Source: Pelagibacteraceae bacterium AG-325-J13 (GTDB lineage Bacteria > Pseudomonadota > Alphaproteobacteria > Pelagibacterales > Pelagibacteraceae). From it: a stretch of 64,000 bases of DNA. The translations under genes were made by a program, and so were the position numbers. The notes under the pieces are model-generated. The model saw nothing but the letters and a program-made list of their open reading frames with translations. It searched no databases and had not been told where the DNA came from. Position 1 is the first letter of the stretch. Every line of letters starts with the position of its first letter. Shown here piece by piece: positions 21,327 to 29,232 of this stretch. The stretch covers positions 248,001 through 312,000 of the forward strand of contig QBYL01000001.1 in the NCBI GenBank assembly GCA_003282835.1. Direction: 5' to 3'.

Positions 21327-21785
21327 ATGTTTGGTGATAAGAAAAAAATTAAAGATACTGAAAGATCACTTATAAGTGAAACCGTAAGCATTGAGGGAAC
21401 AATCAATAGTTCAGGAGCTATCGACGTTGCAGGTCTCATTAAAGGCCCTGTTTATTCTAAAGAAGTTGTTGTGAGAGAAACTGGATCAATAACTGGTTCT
21501 ATAGAAGCAGATAGAATTGAAATTCACGGTCATTTAGATGGAAAAATATCTGGTGCAGATGTAGTAGTCGGAAGCACAGGAACTGTTAAAGGCGATATTG
21601 AATTTGGAAACAATTTAAAAACTGAAAACGGTGCTGATATTGATGGTTACATTAAAAAAACTCATGGTACAAAATCCAAACTAGCTCCAGATTTCTTATT
21701 TAGTAAAACTAAAGAAGAAAAGAAATCAAAAGAAAACGGTGGATCTGAGACAGTTGTAAACAAAGACAGCGAAGTATTAGCATAA
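21327..21785 (+). CDS. Bactofilin family polymer-forming cytoskeletal protein
   Basis: SETVSIEGTINSSGAIDVAGLIKGPVYSKEVVVRETGSITGSIEADRIEIHGHLDGKI beta-helix repeats. Confidence 0.93.
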   Translation: MFGDKKKIKDTERSLISETVSIEGTINSSGAIDVAGLIKGPVYSKEVVVRETGSITGSIEADRIEIHGHLDGKISGADVVVGSTGTVKGDIEFGNNLKTENGADIDGYIKKTHGTKSKLAPDFLFSKTKEEKKSKENGGSETVVNKDSEVLA

Positions 21786-21806
21786 TCTACCGCACTATAA
21801 TTATCA

Positions 21807-23090
21807 TTGAGATTGGATTATAACTTTCCCATGGAAAATTATAAATGCAAGTCTGTTGGGATTATTGGTTCAGGCATACAAGGCGTGTGTATAGGATACC
21901 AACTAATTAAAAAAGGGGTACCTGTAACAATTTTTGATAGACATGATCCGTTGTCTTCAAATTTTAAACCAGCATCTTATGGAAATGCCGGACACTTTTC
22001 TCCATATGCTGTACTTAAATTTAATAGACCTGATGTTTTAAAAGATGTTCCAAAAATGCTTTTTAGTTCTTACGGACCATTAGCTCTTAAATGGAATTAC
22101 GTGTTAAAATTGATTCCATGGATTAAACATTATCTTAAAAATTGCAATACAAGATCAATGCTTCATACAGCTAAATATATGAATCAAATTGCAAGATCTG
22201 CTGACGAAGCTTATGAAGAAATATTTAAAGAAATTGACATCACAAACTTAGTTGATAAAAAAGGTATAATTTACGTTTGGTCAAATAAAAATCTTAAAAG
22301 TAGAGAGCTTGAAATAAAAGTAAGAAATGATTTAGGTATAAAACAAAAAATTTTATCAAAAAAAGAGATTTTGAAATTAGAACCTAATTTAAGTCCAATT
22401 TTTGATGCCGGAGTCCTTTATGAGAATAGCATGTTTGCCAGAGATCCTCATGCAATTTTAAAAAAAATATTTAAGTTATTCGTGGATAAAGGAGGTAAAT
22501 TTATTCAAGAAAATGTAAAACAAGTTTTACAATTAGAAAAAGATCAAACATTAATAAAGTCTGAAAGCAATGATTATAATTTCGAAAAAGCAATTATTGC
22601 TGCAGGTGCCTTCTCAAAAAGATTAACTGATCAACTGGGAGAAAATATTCCCTTAGATACCGAAAGAGGATATCACGTACATTTTAAAAATATGGAACAT
22701 TTAATTTCAAGACCAATAATTTGTTTAGATAGGGGATTTAGTTTATCTCCTATGAACCAAGGTTTAAGAGCTGTAGGTACGGTTGAATTAGGCGGATTGA
22801 ATAATCCTCCTAACAAAAAAAGGATAGATTACATTGTAAAAAGCGCTAAAGAATATCTACCACAATTAGGCAGTCATTATGATGAATGGTTAGGTTTCAG
22901 ACCTTCGCTTCCAGATTTTTTACCAATATTGGGACCTTCAAAAAAAAACAAAAATATAATATATGCTTTTGGACACGATCATTTAGGATGGACATTGGGT
23001 GCAGTTACAGGAAAAATTGTTTCTGGAATGGTTACTGGTGAAAAGACTAATTTAGACCTTGATCCCTACAGTTCAAAAAGATTTAATTAA
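21807..23090 (+). CDS. FAD-dependent oxidoreductase, D-amino-acid dehydrogenase-like (DadA type); probable start ATG 21831
   Basis: GIIGSGIQGVCIGYQLIKKGVPVTIFDRHDPLSS; AIIAAGAFSKRL; FRPSLPDFLPILGPS. Confidence 0.85.
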   Translation: MRLDYNFPMENYKCKSVGIIGSGIQGVCIGYQLIKKGVPVTIFDRHDPLSSNFKPASYGNAGHFSPYAVLKFNRPDVLKDVPKMLFSSYGPLALKWNYVLKLIPWIKHYLKNCNTRSMLHTAKYMNQIARSADEAYEEIFKEIDITNLVDKKGIIYVWSNKNLKSRELEIKVRNDLGIKQKILSKKEILKLEPNLSPIFDAGVLYENSMFARDPHAILKKIFKLFVDKGGKFIQENVKQVLQLEKDQTLIKSESNDYNFEKAIIAAGAFSKRLTDQLGENIPLDTERGYHVHFKNMEHLISRPIICLDRGFSLSPMNQGLRAVGTVELGGLNNPPNKKRIDYIVKSAKEYLPQLGSHYDEWLGFRPSLPDFLPILGPSKKNKNIIYAFGHDHLGWTLGAVTGKIVSGMVTGEKTNLDLDPYSSKRFN

Positions 23091-23093
23091 AAA

Positions 23094-23987
23094 TTGTCAA
23101 AAAAATATTTAGCTTATTTGTTTTTAATATTAGCCGCTTTATTTTGGTCTGGTAACTTTATTGTTGGAAAATTTGCTACCCTATTTGAAATTCCTCCTTT
23201 AACTCTAAATGTTTTTAGATGGATATCAGTTTGGTTTATTTTAATCCCCTTCACCTATAAAGAAATCTATAATAATACTCACTATATTAAAAAAAATTGG
23301 CTTGTAATTAGTTTTATGGGAGTAATTACAATTAGCACTTTTAACTCAGTTGTCTATTACGCACTTAATTACACTCAGGTAGTAAATGCTGTTCTAATGT
23401 TAGCTGCTATACCAGCAGCTACTATTGTTCTTACATCATTAATGAAGATTGAGAAAACAAATATTTTCCAATTACTCGGACTGTTTTTATCAATAATCGG
23501 AATCGGTTCAATAATTTCTAACGGAGAAATTCAAAATATAATCTCCTTAAGTTTTAATAAAGGTGATGTTTGGATGTTAGTTTGTGTAATTACTTGGTCT
23601 CTCTATTCAACTTTACTCAAAAAACATAAGTTTAAATTTTCACAATTTACTCTAATTCAGCTTATGGTTACTGTAGGGATACTTTTTTTAATACCACAAT
23701 TTTTTTATGAGAAATCTATAGGCGCAGAAGTGAATTTTAATCAAGCTTTTTTCCTAATTCTTTTTTATGTTGTAGTTTTTCCTGCTATAGCAGCTTATTA
23801 TTGTTGGCAAAAAGGGATTGAAATAATTGGTCCTAATCGAGCTACGATGTTTGTGCAATTGATGCCATTATTCAGTGCTATTCTGGCAATAATTATTTTC
23901 AAAGAAAAATTTGAATTATATCATTTTGTAGGAGCTTCTTTCATTTTAACTGGCATTTATCTATCAAATAGGAAAACTTATGATTAA
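23094..23987 (+). CDS. EamA/DMT-family transporter (TTG start)
   Basis: 10-TM DMT pattern, LFWSGNFIVGKF, C-terminal EamA repeat. Confidence 0.9.
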   Translation: MSKKYLAYLFLILAALFWSGNFIVGKFATLFEIPPLTLNVFRWISVWFILIPFTYKEIYNNTHYIKKNWLVISFMGVITISTFNSVVYYALNYTQVVNAVLMLAAIPAATIVLTSLMKIEKTNIFQLLGLFLSIIGIGSIISNGEIQNIISLSFNKGDVWMLVCVITWSLYSTLLKKHKFKFSQFTLIQLMVTVGILFLIPQFFYEKSIGAEVNFNQAFFLILFYVVVFPAIAAYYCWQKGIEIIGPNRATMFVQLMPLFSAILAIIIFKEKFELYHFVGASFILTGIYLSNRKTYD

Positions 23988-24930
23988 GGTAGCAATTTTA
24001 GATGATTATCAAAATGCATTTAAGCAAATAGTAGATATTCAGAAATATCGAGAAAAGTATGATTTTGAAATATTTAATGATCCATTTTTAAATGAAAGTG
24101 ATGCAATTGTTGCATTAGAATCATTCGAAGCAATTTTTATTATGAGAGAAAGAACCCCAATTACTAAATCTTTAGTAGATGCTTTACCAAAACTAAAATA
24201 TATTATGACTTCTGGAATGCGAAATAATTCAATTGATTTAGAAGAGACAAAAAAGAGAGGAATCATAGTTTGCGGAACAGATATCAATTCTAATCCAGCT
24301 GCAGAAATTACCTGGGCATTAATATTAGGTTTAATGAAGAATCTGAAAGTTGAAATTGACAATATGTTCCAAGGTTATTGGCAGTCATCAATAGGACTTG
24401 AGTTAAAAGGAAAATTTTTAGGATTAATAGGATTAGGAAAAATTGGAACACAAGTCGCTCAAGTAGCTAAAGCTTTTGGGATGGAGGTATGCGCTTGGAG
24501 TGAAAATTTAAATCTATCTCATGCTAATAAAATTGGTGTTTTACCTATGAATAAAGAAGATTTACTAAAAAACTCAGACATTATCTCAATACATGTTGTG
24601 CTTGGAGAAAAGTACAAAAACTTAATCACTAAAAAAGAACTAAAAACTATGAAAAAAACTGCTTTTTTAATTAATACCTCCAGAGGTCAAATAATTAATG
24701 AAAATGATTTGGTTCAGGCATTGGAAGATGAAACGATAGCTGGAGCAGGCCTAGATGTTTTCAACGAGGAACCCTTACCGCAAGATCATAAATTGAGATT
24801 TTTACCTAACGCACTACTATTGCCCCATATTGGATATGTTACAGCAGAAAATTATTCAAAATTTTATACTCAAATGATCGAAAACCTTGAAGGATGCATG
24901 AACAGCAAGCCTATAAGGATAATTACATAA
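23980..24930 (+). CDS. D-isomer specific 2-hydroxyacid dehydrogenase family protein
   Basis: GLIGLGKIGTQVAQVAKAFGMEV NAD motif; INTSRGQIINENDLVQALEDETIAGAGLDVFNEEPLP; LLPHIGYVT. Confidence 0.92.
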   Translation: MIKVAILDDYQNAFKQIVDIQKYREKYDFEIFNDPFLNESDAIVALESFEAIFIMRERTPITKSLVDALPKLKYIMTSGMRNNSIDLEETKKRGIIVCGTDINSNPAAEITWALILGLMKNLKVEIDNMFQGYWQSSIGLELKGKFLGLIGLGKIGTQVAQVAKAFGMEVCAWSENLNLSHANKIGVLPMNKEDLLKNSDIISIHVVLGEKYKNLITKKELKTMKKTAFLINTSRGQIINENDLVQALEDETIAGAGLDVFNEEPLPQDHKLRFLPNALLLPHIGYVTAENYSKFYTQMIENLEGCMNSKPIRIIT

Positions 24931-24980
24931 TATAAGCACTTCCATTGTAGGTTGTATTTGATATACTCATAATGAACGGA

Positions 24981-25014
24981 GTTATTGTATTTTAGTTTGT
25001 ATAAATTCAATAAC
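24981..25014. repeat. Inverted repeat GTTATTG-T-ATTT / AAAT-T-CAATAAC
   Basis: 7 bp + single T/T mismatch + 4 bp with a 10-nt loop, between the hydroxyacid dehydrogenase and the first lipoprotein gene. Confidence 0.7.
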
Positions 25015-25037
25015 CTAAGATTAATTTAGAAGGAAGT

Positions 25038-25361
25038 ATGGGGAGAATTTTAGTCTTATTTATAACTATGTTAATGCTTAACGGCTGCGCCGAGTCAGTT
25101 GCATTACTTGGTACTTCAATTGGCGGAGCTTCAAATGGAAAAATACTTCAATCCTCTTTAAATTCTGCAATAAGCTATGGAGTTAAAAAACAAACAGGTA
25201 AAGCTCCGTTAGAACACGTTAAAGCTTATGCCGAAAAAGTAAGTCCTGAGAAAAAAAAAGAACCATGTGTATCTTTTCTTGAAAAAACAAATTCAGAACT
25301 TTGTTTAATTGTAAAAAAACAATTAATTTTATCAAAATCTAAAATTAAATTCTTAGATTAA
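25038..25361 (+). CDS. Small lipoprotein, paralogue 1
   Basis: Lipobox MLNGC; strongly similar to the ORF at 25491-25976 (NGCAESVALLG.S..GAS.GKILQSS.NS.ISYGVK). Confidence 0.85.
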   Translation: MGRILVLFITMLMLNGCAESVALLGTSIGGASNGKILQSSLNSAISYGVKKQTGKAPLEHVKAYAEKVSPEKKKEPCVSFLEKTNSELCLIVKKQLILSKSKIKFLD

Positions 25362-25490
25362 TATCTCTTTAGAAAATAAACTGCAGTAAACAACGATGAA
25401 ATCAACTACCATGAGTTGTGTTAATAAAAATAATTACTATCACAATTAGCTTTTATTTAAAAAAGAAGCAGATATACGGAAGCAATTAAA

Positions 25491-25976
25491 GTGAACCTTA
25501 AAATTATGAAAAAAGTATTTACCATACTAATAGCTCTATTTTTTTTAAATGGATGTGCAGAGTCCGTTGCTTTGCTCGGTAGTTCAGTTAGTGGAGCGTC
25601 TAGTGGAAAAATACTTCAATCTTCTGTAAATTCTGTAATTAGCTACGGAGTCAAACAAAAAACAGGTAAAACACCTTTGGGCCATGCTCTGGCGTATGTA
25701 GAAGAAAAAAATCCTGAGAAAAGGAAAGAAACGTGTTTTTCTTTTATTGAAAGTACAAGATCAGAAATTTGTACAATAGCTAAAAAACAAATATCTTTGA
25801 CTAACACTGCTGTAAAAGAGAAAGCGTTAAAAATTGCTAAAAAGTATCCTAAAAAAATTAAAATTAAAGATGTAGCTCTAAAGAAAGAAAATGATTTGAT
25901 AAATAGTTTTTTTCAAACAAAAAAGTCCCCCCGAAAACTTGCGATAGCTTTTCAATCTAAAATAAAAAAAAAGTGA
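25491..25976 (+). CDS. Small lipoprotein, paralogue 2 with Lys-rich C-terminal extension (probable start ATG 25506)
   Basis: Lipobox FLNGC; tandem paralogue of 25038-25361. Confidence 0.85.
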   Translation: MNLKIMKKVFTILIALFFLNGCAESVALLGSSVSGASSGKILQSSVNSVISYGVKQKTGKTPLGHALAYVEEKNPEKRKETCFSFIESTRSEICTIAKKQISLTNTAVKEKALKIAKKYPKKIKIKDVALKKENDLINSFFQTKKSPRKLAIAFQSKIKKK

Positions 25977-25984
25977 AAAGTTTA

Positions 25985-26009
25985 GGCCCCAATTAATAAA
26001 ATTGAGGCC
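25985..26009. terminator. Candidate bidirectional terminator hairpin GGCCcCAATTaataaAATTGaGGCC
   Basis: Near-perfect 10-position inverted repeat between convergent genes; no strong T-tract. Confidence 0.5.
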
Positions 26010-26020
26010 ATAATTTAGAT

Positions 26021-27313
26021 TTAAGCAGCTAATGCTTGTTTAATATCCGCAATTATATCATCTGGATGTTCTATACCAATAGAAAGTCGTACATATCCAG
26101 GTGTAACACCAGCGGCTAATAACTCTTTATCATTTAATTGACTATGAGTAGTTGTAGCTGGATGTATCGCTAAACTTCTAGCATCACCAATATTTGCAAC
26201 GTGATAAAGCATCTTCAAGTTGTCAATGAATTTTGCACCATTCTCTTTTGTTCCAACATCCATTCCGACTAAGGACCCGTATCCACCTTCCATATATCTC
26301 TTAGCTCTTTCTTTAATCTCACCTTGATGATTTGTAGGATAAATTACATTCGTAACTTTCTTTTGTGTTTCTAAAAACGTCACAACTTTTTCTGCATTAG
26401 CACAGTGTTGTTTCATTCTTAGCGCAACTGTTTCTAGACCTTGTATAATTTGCCAAGCATTGAATGGACTTAGAGGAGCACCTAAATCTCGAAGTAAAAC
26501 TACTCTTGCTCTTATTGCAAAAGGAATATTAGCTCCAGTTAATTGAGGCACTGCGTCTGCCCAAATAGCTCCATTATAACTTTGGTCAGGTTCGTTCATT
26601 AACGGTTGTCTTTTTCTATCTTTTGTCCAGTCAAAGTTACCTCCATCTACAATTATGCCTCCAATAGAAGTTCCGTGACCTCCAATATATTTTGTCAAAG
26701 AATGCATTACTACTGCAGCTCCATGAGCTAGAGGTTTACAGATAACTGGAGAAGCTGTGTTGTCGATGATTAAAGGTATTCCTTTTTTTCTACCGATATC
26801 TGCGACTTCTTTGATTGGAAAAACTCTAAGATAAGGATTAGGGCAAGACTCACCATAATAAGCTCTAGTTTTATCATCTGTCAATTTTTCAAAGTTTTTT
26901 GGATCTGCAGGATCTGCAAACCTTACTTCGATACCCTCTAATCTTAGTTGGTTTTTAAATAAGTTCACTGTTCCTCCGTATAGATCAGTTGAAGCAACAA
27001 TGTTATCGCCAGCTTGAGCAACATTTTTAACACAAAATGCTGAAGCAGCTTGACCAGAACCTACAGCTACAGCTGCTAAACCACCTTCAAGAGCGGCAAC
27101 TCTTTTTTCCAATACATCACATGTTGGATTCATTATCCTCGTGTAAATGTTACCAAATTCTTTAAGTCCAAATAAATTTGCAGCTGTTTCTGCATTTTTA
27201 AATTGGTAAGATGTAGTTTGATAAATCGGCACTGCTACTGAAGTGGTTGTAGGATCACTCCTATACTCTCCACCGTGTAACCCAATTGTTTCCGGATGTT
27301 TAAAACTTGCCAT
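26021..27313 (-). CDS. metY: O-acetylhomoserine sulfhydrylase / Cys-Met metabolism PLP enzyme
   Basis: NIYTRIMNPTCDVLEKRVAALEGG, VMHSLTKYIGGHG PLP-Lys motif, GDARSLAIHPATTTHSQL; preceded by SAM riboswitch sequences. Confidence 0.94.
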   Translation of the reverse strand: MASFKHPETIGLHGGEYRSDPTTTSVAVPIYQTTSYQFKNAETAANLFGLKEFGNIYTRIMNPTCDVLEKRVAALEGGLAAVAVGSGQAASAFCVKNVAQAGDNIVASTDLYGGTVNLFKNQLRLEGIEVRFADPADPKNFEKLTDDKTRAYYGESCPNPYLRVFPIKEVADIGRKKGIPLIIDNTASPVICKPLAHGAAVVMHSLTKYIGGHGTSIGGIIVDGGNFDWTKDRKRQPLMNEPDQSYNGAIWADAVPQLTGANIPFAIRARVVLLRDLGAPLSPFNAWQIIQGLETVALRMKQHCANAEKVVTFLETQKKVTNVIYPTNHQGEIKERAKRYMEGGYGSLVGMDVGTKENGAKFIDNLKMLYHVANIGDARSLAIHPATTTHSQLNDKELLAAGVTPGYVRLSIGIEHPDDIIADIKQALAA

Positions 27314-27318
27314 TTTTT

Positions 27319-27378
27319 TTCTCCTTTTTTAGTACTTCGACGATATGTCAGGCGTACAATATAGTTCAAATGCCCGAT
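27319..27378 (-). promoter_or_regulatory. SAM-V-like riboswitch overlapping the metY ribosome-binding site
   Basis: Minus strand CGGGCATTTGAACTATATTGTACGCCTGACATATCGTCGAAGTACTAAAAAAGGAG immediately before ATG. Position and core resemble the SAM-V class described in marine bacteria downstream of SAM-II; recalled consensus, not searched. Confidence 0.75.
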
Positions 27379-27396
27379 TTTAATTTGAAAGATTTC

Positions 27397-27425
27397 AAAA
27401 AAAAACCACCGGCTAAAGCGGTGGT
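27397..27425 (-). terminator. Intrinsic terminator in metY leader
   Basis: Minus strand ACCACCGCTTTAGCCGGTGGTTTTTTTTT; its CGCTTTAGC segment is perfectly complementary to GCTAAAGCG at the 3' end of the upstream SAM-II aptamer. Confidence 0.88.
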
Positions 27426-27434
27426 CTTAAGACT

Positions 27435-27492
27435 TAATCGCTTTAGCTGGATTTTTAAAGCGCTCAGCAATTTGACTTAAATCAGCGCTATA
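27435..27492 (-). promoter_or_regulatory. SAM-II riboswitch aptamer
   Basis: Minus strand AGCGCTGATTTAAGTCAAATTGCTGAGCGCTTTAAAAATCCAGCTAAAGCG matches the SAM-II pattern (P1 AGCGCU/AGCGCU, GAUUUAA, UUGC, terminal GCUAAA pseudoknot strand). Confidence 0.93.
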
Positions 27493-27595
27493 AATGGATT
27501 ATGGACCATTCCATTAGATTGTCAAGTTGTATAAAAACCTTAATTTAGTGGATTAATTATACTAAATCCTGATACCTTTTTGCCTTGGATTTCTT

Positions 27596-28879
27596 TTGTT
27601 ATTTTCTACTTATTTGCTAATTTGCATTATGAGAAAAAAATATTCATTCTTAAGCCTTATCAAAAATGCTTTTACCAATAATGAAAATTGGGAAAAGATG
27701 TGGGAAAGTCCTGATCCTAAAAAAGGTTATGACGTAATAATTGTTGGTGGCGGAGGACATGGTCTTGGGACAGCTTATTACTTAGCAAAAGAACATGGAA
27801 TTAAAAATATAGCTGTTATCGAGAAGGGTTGGCTAGGTGGAGGTAATACTGGAAGAAATACTACCATTATTAGATCAAACTATCTTTGGAATGAAAGTGC
27901 ACACCTTTACGATCATTCAGTTAAATTATGGGAAAATTTATCAGAAGAGTTAAATTTTAACATGATGTTTAGCCAAAGAGGTGTAATGAACTTAGCTCAC
28001 AATGAGCATGACATAAAAGAAATGAAAAGAAGAATTAGTGCAAATAGATTAAATGGGCTAGACACTCAATGGTTAGATACTAAAGAGATTGAAGAGTTGG
28101 TTCCAATTATGAATACTAAAAATTTAAGATACCCAGTATTGGGTGCTGCATTTCAACCAAGAGGCGGAGTAGCTAGACACGATGCAGTTGCTTGGGGCTA
28201 TGCTTTAAGATCAAACGAGATGGGAGTTGATATTATTCAAAATTGTGAAGTAAAAGATATTCAAACCGATAATCACAAAGTAAAAGGAGTTAACACCTCT
28301 AAAGGTTTTATAAAAGCAGACAAAGTTGCAGTTGTTGCTTCTGGGCATACTAGTGTGCTTGCGCAAACAGCAGGTGTAAAGTTACCGTTGCAAAGTAGAC
28401 CTTTGCAAGCTTTGGTATCAGAACCAATTAAACCAGTAATAAATACTGTCGTGATGTCTAACGCAGTTCATGCATACGTAAGTCAATCTGATAAAGGTGA
28501 ACTGGTCATTGGAGCTGGAACAGATGGTTATAACTCATTTACACAAAGAGGTGGATATGATGTCATAGAAGAAACTGTTCGTGCAATTGTAGAACTCTAT
28601 CCAATTTTTGGAAAAATGAAAATGTTACGTCAGTGGGGTGGTATAGTAGATATCTGTCCAGACGCCAGTCCAATTATAAGCAAATGTGATGTTAAAGGTT
28701 TATATTTTAATTGTGGTTGGGGAACAGGTGGATTTAAAGCTACACCAGGAAGTGCAAATGTTTTTGCTCATACAGTTGCTAATGATCAACCACATAAAAT
28801 AAATGAAGCATTTAATCTAGAAAGATTTTCTGACGGAAGATTAATAGATGAACATGGCGCAGCTGCTGTAGCTCATTAA
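27596..28879 (+). CDS. soxB: Sarcosine oxidase subunit beta (probable start ATG 27630)
   Basis: [55 protein letters not shown]; operon with soxDAG. Confidence 0.95.
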   Translation: MLFSTYLLICIMRKKYSFLSLIKNAFTNNENWEKMWESPDPKKGYDVIIVGGGGHGLGTAYYLAKEHGIKNIAVIEKGWLGGGNTGRNTTIIRSNYLWNESAHLYDHSVKLWENLSEELNFNMMFSQRGVMNLAHNEHDIKEMKRRISANRLNGLDTQWLDTKEIEELVPIMNTKNLRYPVLGAAFQPRGGVARHDAVAWGYALRSNEMGVDIIQNCEVKDIQTDNHKVKGVNTSKGFIKADKVAVVASGHTSVLAQTAGVKLPLQSRPLQALVSEPIKPVINTVVMSNAVHAYVSQSDKGELVIGAGTDGYNSFTQRGGYDVIEETVRAIVELYPIFGKMKMLRQWGGIVDICPDASPIISKCDVKGLYFNCGWGTGGFKATPGSANVFAHTVANDQPHKINEAFNLERFSDGRLIDEHGAAAVAH

Positions 28880-28881
28880 TT

Positions 28882-29232
28882 ATGATTTTAATTAATTGCC
28901 CATATTGTGGAGAGAGAGAGCAATCAGAATTTTCTAATGGAGGAGAAGCTCACGTAGCTAGACCAAAAAATCCAGAAGCTTTAAGCGATAAGGACTGGGG
29001 ACAATATGTATTTTACCGATCAAATCCAAAAGGAATTTTCTACGAAAGATGGGTTCATACTCATGGTTGTAGAAAATGGTTTAATGCTGTGCGGGATACG
29101 TCTACAGATACTTTTTTGAAAATTTATAAATTAGATGATAATAGGCCAGATATAAGTGAATTTAAAAGTACTCTAAAATCACCGTCTGGAGAACCATCAG
29201 TTGGCTCAGGAAATTTTGCTGTAAAAAAATAG
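28882..29232 (+). CDS. soxD: Sarcosine oxidase subunit delta
   Basis: CPYCGEREQSEFSNGGEAHVARP; GRK-type HTHGCRKWFNAVRDT. Confidence 0.95.
   Translation: MILINCPYCGEREQSEFSNGGEAHVARPKNPEALSDKDWGQYVFYRSNPKGIFYERWVHTHGCRKWFNAVRDTSTDTFLKIYKLDDNRPDISEFKSTLKSPSGEPSVGSGNFAVKK

Noticed and set aside
24039-24362. 107-aa minus-strand ORF opposite the 2-hydroxyacid dehydrogenase
   Set aside because: Antisense shadow.
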